DNA of 8,896 nt from an uncultured Sutterella sp. (GTDB taxonomy: Bacteria; Pseudomonadota; Gammaproteobacteria; Burkholderiales; Burkholderiaceae_F). The stretch covers positions 1-8,896 of the forward strand of contig USCE01000043.1 in the NCBI GenBank assembly GCA_900553105.1, read 5' to 3'. A program made the position numbers and the translations under genes. Below are positions 5,136-8,896 of this stretch, one piece after another. Below the pieces are notes generated by a model. It was not told the origin of the DNA. It made no database searches and saw only the letters and a program-made list of their open reading frames with translations. How positions within the stretch are numbered: the stretch's first letter is position 1; every line of letters starts with the position of its first letter.

Positions 5136-7478
5136 TTACGAGACGACTGACGGCTTGGGATTTTGTCGGATAAACAATACGATAAAGCCTGTGACAGCTA
5201 ACCCGAATGCAACGGTTAAATTAAGTGTTGCAATAGCTGGCGTTGCGCTTAAACCCAACATGGCAAACGAACATGTACAGATAGCGGTCGCAAAAGCCGT
5301 TAAGCTAAAGCTCAATGATTCGTGCTCGTCACTCGTGTAGTACAAAATTGCGATGCCAATGCCAAGCCCATAGATCAGCACCATTGCTAAAGCACTGAAA
5401 ATCGTAAATGGTAACCCAACCCAGGAGCCCAAAGAAATCCCGGCTGCAACCCCAATTAAAGGAGGAATAACAATTCGCCAGGATCGTAGACCGTAGTGGA
5501 AGAGGCAGACTGTGAAGGAACATACGACTGCCAAAATGAAAATCCCGACGTAGGTATAACGATATTGGGAAATAAGCTCATTGAGATCGCCAACGGTGTT
5601 GACAAACGTTACGCCGGCAATGGAATTAGCCAGTTGCTCAAGTGCCGGGAAGTTTTCTTCTTCTATACCGGCAATCTGGATAATGGAACTGTAACCTTGA
5701 GGAACATCTAGCCATAAATGTCGCACGGGATTGGCCGAAGCGGAGGCAAGCCATTCTTCAAAAGTGACCTCTACCTGGGGCGGTTGCGGAATAGGCAATT
5801 GGTAGCCGAGAATGTCAGAAAGTGGAGCTCTAATGCGCTCAAACATCGCCAAACGTAACGTTTCAATACTTTGCTGGCGGGTATAAGAAGGGAACCATTT
5901 GGACAGGCATGTCGTCGTCATGTCAAATTTATTCATGCCTCGTTGCACAAAGCCTAAGCGAAGTGCTTCCTCTGACATCAATACGTCTTGGGCTGTCGCA
6001 GCACTGACTACAAAAAAGTGTTCCGTATCGGGCAGTGTTAATAACGAGTTGACCTGGCGGTGCTCGGCATAAGCCTCTTGAGGGTGGTTCGTGAGGTCTC
6101 CGATATGTTGCTCGAAGTCCAATTGGAGAAATCCAGCGCCGATAATGACGAAGAAAACAAGGGCAGCGGCCGTGTAATCCGTAGGTTTGGTCTGCCAGTG
6201 AGCTAATGATAAGCGTGGAAATTTGTGTACCCACTCGGCCATCTTGCGGCTGAAGTCACTGTGTGAGATTGGCTCGATGCGAATGGCTGGGAAAAGAAGC
6301 ATCACGGTGATGGAGCTCGAGATAATGGATGCACAACTGAAAACGCTGAATTCTCGTATGCCAGGCAACGGAACAATGTAAAGCAGTCCATAGGAAACGG
6401 CAACGATAAACATCAACCAAAAAAGCGGAGCAGTGATTCGTTCAATAAAGGCGGAGAATGAGTCGTTTGGATACTCTCGTTGAGTGAGCATGTAAAAGAC
6501 CGCCAAGATGCACGAAACGCCTGCCATCGGAGCCGATAACAACATAGCCCACAAGGAAAGTTTGTTAAAGACGACATGCAAAGCCGTCATACCCATAATC
6601 AGGCCCGATCCGATGCTCAAGCACACAAGCATGAAAAGCCGAGGAGACGTTGACCAACGTCGCAATACGGTGTACATGATGAAAAGCGTTAACAGTGCGA
6701 CTGCAACAATTTCTTGAAGCTGATCGCGGTAAAGAATAGCGCTCAAGTAGGGGTTGCCGTCCACCAATACGCGAGCTTTGGGATTGATGCGTCGCACAAC
6801 CTGATCCAGCTCTTGAGCGGACCGTAGCATTGCCGAAGCAGATAAACCGTTTAGGTTAGGAGCCGCTTCATAGATAAAAATAGCCCAGACGTAGTCATCG
6901 CCGTAAATTTTGAATGTGTCACCCGTGGATAGTAATGTACTTTTCGGGAGTCGCTTTTGGGCCCAGCGCGCGAAAAAGCCCAGGGGATCATCGGCCTTGG
7001 CAATAAAGGTGCTTTGTCCCACCGCAGTCAGGCTTTCAAGCGCTCGAGCTAGAAGTTCTTCATCAGTTAAATGAGTGATCGTGTGTTGATCAATGAGGTT
7101 CATTAAGCGGTCGGAGATGAGCCGGTAAAACGAGTAGTACTCATTGATCTCGGCGCCTTCCCAGCGCACTTTTTTTAATCCTGTCGGGGCTTGCCAGCTT
7201 CGGTTAATTTCTTTAACAAAGCCATCAAATTTTTCTGCTGATTCAGCAGGAATGCCCGCCATGTAAATGACACGGTAATTGGCAATCGTTGAGAGATTGT
7301 CAAGGGCAGCAACTCGAGTGTCATCCACATTGACAATGGGATACAGGTGCGAGTTGTCGTAGTCAAACCCGTTCTTGAGCAAGTAGTGTACTTGCAGGCA
7401 TACATTAAACAAAATAATGAGAGCCCAAAGTGCAGCTAATGCCTGCCAGGATGTTGAGAGAATTTTACGGATTAGCAA
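5136..7478 (-). CDS. MMPL/RND-superfamily predicted exporter (aryl-polyene-locus type)
   Basis: Large inner-membrane protein of the RND superfamily, resembling the predicted exporters of aryl polyene clusters. Starting at TTG 7478 it has 780 residues. One transmembrane segment at about 7-34 precedes a periplasmic domain to about 253; five more lie at about 254-398, and a seventh at about 434-453 opens the second half. A second periplasmic domain reaches about 640, and five segments end the protein (641-772): the usual 1+5+1+5 plan. The TTG is chosen because AGGAG lies 7 nt upstream and the protein then begins right before the first membrane segment; an upstream TTG at 7520 adds 14 charged or polar residues with no role. 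It overlaps the LolA-like gene by 14 nt, indicating translational coupling. The family's usual Asp-Tyr motif appears lost in both halves: GVSCILAV (320-327) and GLGIGIAI (704-711). Substrate is unknown; an envelope lipid or polyene is inferred from context. Confidence 0.82.
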   Translation of the reverse strand: MLIRKILSTSWQALAALWALIILFNVCLQVHYLLKNGFDYDNSHLYPIVNVDDTRVAALDNLSTIANYRVIYMAGIPAESAEKFDGFVKEINRSWQAPTGLKKVRWEGAEINEYYSFYRLISDRLMNLIDQHTITHLTDEELLARALESLTAVGQSTFIAKADDPLGFFARWAQKRLPKSTLLSTGDTFKIYGDDYVWAIFIYEAAPNLNGLSASAMLRSAQELDQVVRRINPKARVLVDGNPYLSAILYRDQLQEIVAVALLTLFIMYTVLRRWSTSPRLFMLVCLSIGSGLIMGMTALHVVFNKLSLWAMLLSAPMAGVSCILAVFYMLTQREYPNDSFSAFIERITAPLFWLMFIVAVSYGLLYIVPLPGIREFSVFSCASIISSSITVMLLFPAIRIEPISHSDFSRKMAEWVHKFPRLSLAHWQTKPTDYTAAALVFFVIIGAGFLQLDFEQHIGDLTNHPQEAYAEHRQVNSLLTLPDTEHFFVVSAATAQDVLMSEEALRLGFVQRGMNKFDMTTTCLSKWFPSYTRQQSIETLRLAMFERIRAPLSDILGYQLPIPQPPQVEVTFEEWLASASANPVRHLWLDVPQGYSSIIQIAGIEEENFPALEQLANSIAGVTFVNTVGDLNELISQYRYTYVGIFILAVVCSFTVCLFHYGLRSWRIVIPPLIGVAAGISLGSWVGLPFTIFSALAMVLIYGLGIGIAILYYTSDEHESLSFSLTAFATAICTCSFAMLGLSATPAIATLNLTVAFGLAVTGFIVLFIRQNPKPSVVS

Positions 7479-8073
7479 GGTCTCTCTCCTGGCGGGTGGA
7501 CAGTACGGGGAAACGCTCAATGTCTGACAATCTCACCGTCGTAAAGTCGTTGGAAAAACTCTCAACTTTAATTTGTCGCACGAATGTATCACCAGTGACA
7601 GTCACTCGTTTGACGACGCTGAGCATGGCCGTGGTGATGGGATACAGATCCATTTGCCATTGATTGCCATCAGTTTGAGTGTGAACGTTGAAATCGAGCT
7701 CAAGCGACGAATTGCCTTCCGAGAGTAAGCTCCAGAGGATGCGATTGATAATATTGGTGGTCGGAGTAGAGGTGTTTTCAATACGAGCATCATTGATGTA
7801 GATGAAAGTTTTAAACTCTCGGTCGTTGTAAATGGAGGTCGTCGGCACCGGTGTTTGGGTTCGCCAAAAAAGTACGTCATCGGGCTTGAAAATAAAGTAG
7901 CCATGACACTCAAAAAGTTTCGGGGCATTAACTAAACGCTCTGACTGCACAAAGCGGCCTTCAAACACTGCCGCATCATCAATGCGCGCGCGAATAACAC
8001 CGTAGTCTGCAGCCACAGACTCGGTAGACAATGAGAGTAAAACAGCCGTAAATAGTGTAAAAATCAGATGCAT
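7465..8073 (-). CDS. LolA-like periplasmic (lipoprotein carrier-type) protein
   Basis: 202-residue secreted protein of the LolA fold, which in the standard pathway shuttles hydrophobic lipoproteins across the periplasm. Residues 1-22 form a hydrophobic signal peptide ending near SVAA/DY; its n-region lacks Lys or Arg, which is unusual. The family block is FEGRFVQSERLVNAPKLFE (37-55), then HGYFIFKPDDVLFWRTQTPVP (58-78 region), matching the pattern F-G-x-F-x-Q, G-x-F-x-F, L-x-W-x-T-x-x-P. The rest is a run of beta-strand-like stretches. The ATG at 8073 follows GAGG with a 7-nt spacer. It sits 30 nt after the methyltransferase and overlaps the exporter. LolA paralogs next to an MMPL exporter are typical of aryl polyene loci, where they may carry the lipid product rather than lipoproteins; that role is inferred. 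It is probably not the housekeeping LolA, which usually sits beside ftsK or the lol genes. Confidence 0.75.
   Translation of the reverse strand: MHLIFTLFTAVLLSLSTESVAADYGVIRARIDDAAVFEGRFVQSERLVNAPKLFECHGYFIFKPDDVLFWRTQTPVPTTSIYNDREFKTFIYINDARIENTSTPTTNIINRILWSLLSEGNSSLELDFNVHTQTDGNQWQMDLYPITTAMLSVVKRVTVTGDTFVRQIKVESFSNDFTTVRLSDIERFPVLSTRQERDLANP
7486..7490 (-). promoter_or_regulatory. Ribosome binding site deciding the exporter start
   Basis: On the minus strand AGGAG lies within the last codons of the LolA-like gene, 7 nt before the TTG at 7478. Its spacing supports TTG 7478 as the exporter start over the TTG at 7520. Confidence 0.75.
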
Positions 8074-8103
8074 GTAAGAACCTCAGTTACTCATTTTATC
8101 GCG

Positions 8104-8847
8104 CTATGCACAAAGATAAAGAGAGTGACTAAAGCCGATATTGTCAAAATGATTTTTAATCGTCAGACCTGCATTTGAAATAATCTCCTCGAGTTCACTT
8201 TTAAAGAAGAACCGAGAATTACCATTGGCCACTACCGTAAAATAAAGCGAACTGCAGGCCAAACTTAACGCAGCAGCACGGTTGGTTTGGCAGTCACAAA
8301 GAGGCTCTAAAATAGCGAAGACTCCATCTTTTTTGAGCGCCTGCTTTGCCTTAGCAAGAATCTGAGTTGCTTGCTCGAGGCTAAAGCAGTCTAAAAACTG
8401 GCTCATCCAAATAATATCCGCCGCTTCGCATTGTGTCAGCGATGCTTGTTCATCGAGCCAATTAATACTGAAAGTCTCAATGCGGTCTTGATAATCGGCT
8501 AAGTCAGCATTTTGTCTCATTAGGAACAATTGCTCTGGTAAATCCACAATACAGCACCGAGATTGCGACCATGTTTGAAGCGCAAGTTTTGCAAATCGCC
8601 CGGTATTGCCCCCGATATCTAAAAATCGAGAGGGATTGAGGTCCTTTAATTGTTGTAGAGCGGCTCTAAAGGCGGTGTCGGAGTAGAAATGGTCAAAGGC
8701 AAACCAAGCTTTTCGTGCTTGAAGCGGTAGATCTTTCAGATGTGGATACACCGTTTTCCATTCGGGGTTAAATTCTTTTAACCCAGCAGGCTTACCCTGA
8801 AAAATTGCTTCTGTTGTGTGTGTCAATGGTTTGTAATTGACCTTGTC
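8104..8847 (-). CDS. SAM-dependent methyltransferase (aryl-polyene-locus type), N-terminus missing
   Basis: C-terminal 247 residues of a class I SAM-dependent methyltransferase of the O-methyltransferase (Methyltransf_2) type. Counting from the first genuine residue (Asp at 8847), motif I is FLDIGGNTGRFA (75-86) and the acidic SAM-ribose residue lies in VDLPEQL (101-107). IWMSQFLDCFS follows at 146-156, then ILEPL at 179-183, and SLYFTVVANGNSRFF at 200-214, a block I associate with methyltransferases encoded in aryl polyene clusters. Such enzymes usually have about 340-360 residues, so roughly 100 N-terminal residues, including the dimerisation domain, are lost at the contig end. The apparent GTG start at 8862 and the first five codons (reading M-Y-K-R-Q) belong to the sequencing adapter and must not be annotated. 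It would methylate a hydroxyl of the polyene head group; the substrate is inferred. Confidence 0.8.
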   Translation of the reverse strand, partial: DKVNYKPLTHTTEAIFQGKPAGLKEFNPEWKTVYPHLKDLPLQARKAWFAFDHFYSDTAFRAALQQLKDLNPSRFLDIGGNTGRFAKLALQTWSQSRCCIVDLPEQLFLMRQNADLADYQDRIETFSINWLDEQASLTQCEAADIIWMSQFLDCFSLEQATQILAKAKQALKKDGVFAILEPLCDCQTNRAAALSLACSSLYFTVVANGNSRFFFKSELEEIISNAGLTIKNHFDNIGFSHSLYLCA

Positions 8848-8896
8848 CTGTCTCTTATACACATCTCCGAGCCCACGAGACCGGAGCCTATCTCGT
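8848..8896 (+). other. Illumina Nextera adapter read-through (non-genomic)
   Basis: 8848-8866 is the 19-bp Tn5 mosaic end CTGTCTCTTATACACATCT. 8867-8881 is CCGAGCCCACGAGAC, the i7-side Nextera adapter. 8882-8889 (CGGAGCCT) is an 8-nt index, which from memory matches a Nextera XT v2 i7 index (N720). 8890-8896 (ATCTCGT) is the beginning of the flow-cell P7 sequence. This order is exactly that of read-through past a short insert, so the genomic sequence stops at 8847. Confidence 0.99.

Noticed and set aside
7479..7520. Start of the exporter at TTG 7520
   Set aside because: No Shine-Dalgarno at a proper distance; the added residues are outside the family, and TTG 7478 has AGGAG 7 nt upstream.
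8848..8862. GTG start and first five codons of the methyltransferase
   Set aside because: They lie within the Nextera mosaic end and are not genomic.

Overview
The window looks like a piece of a draft genome or metagenome contig from an anaerobic, probably gut-associated proteobacterium. My best guess is a betaproteobacterium of the Sutterellaceae (Sutterella/Parasutterella type). That guess rests on the Wolinella-like fumarate reductase iron-sulfur subunit being the last frd gene, on the neighbouring aspartase and Dcu transporters, and on an aryl-polyene-type envelope locus. No rRNA or other marker is present, so the placement is inference.

The left half (1-5120, plus strand) is an aspartate/fumarate respiration module: the 3' part of frdB, then aspA, a DcuA-type transporter and a DcuB-type transporter. 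Together they would take up aspartate or fumarate in exchange for succinate (DcuA/DcuB), deaminate aspartate to fumarate (AspA) and reduce fumarate to succinate with menaquinol-type electrons (Frd). frdB, aspA and dcuA are separated by two 186-nt gaps rich in RNA hairpins, and dcuA is followed by a hairpin and a strong intrinsic terminator. aspA and dcuA have an extreme codon bias typical of very high expression; dcuB does not, so the two transporter paralogs are probably used very differently.

The right half (5136-8847, minus strand, convergent with dcuB) is the downstream end of another operon: a 5'-truncated SAM-dependent methyltransferase, a LolA-like periplasmic protein and an MMPL/RND-type predicted exporter. 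This trio is characteristic of aryl polyene (APE)-like biosynthetic loci, whose biosynthetic genes would lie beyond the right edge. The exporter appears to lack the Asp of the usual Asp-Tyr motif in both transmembrane halves.

The last 49 bases (8848-8896) are not genomic. They are Illumina Nextera adapter read-through (transposon mosaic end, i7-side adapter, 8-nt index, start of the flow-cell sequence). Genuine sequence ends at 8847, and the apparent GTG start of the methyltransferase lies in the adapter.

No previously undescribed system can be demonstrated here. The best leads are the structured leader regions upstream of aspA and dcuA, the divergent exporter and the truncated APE-like locus.
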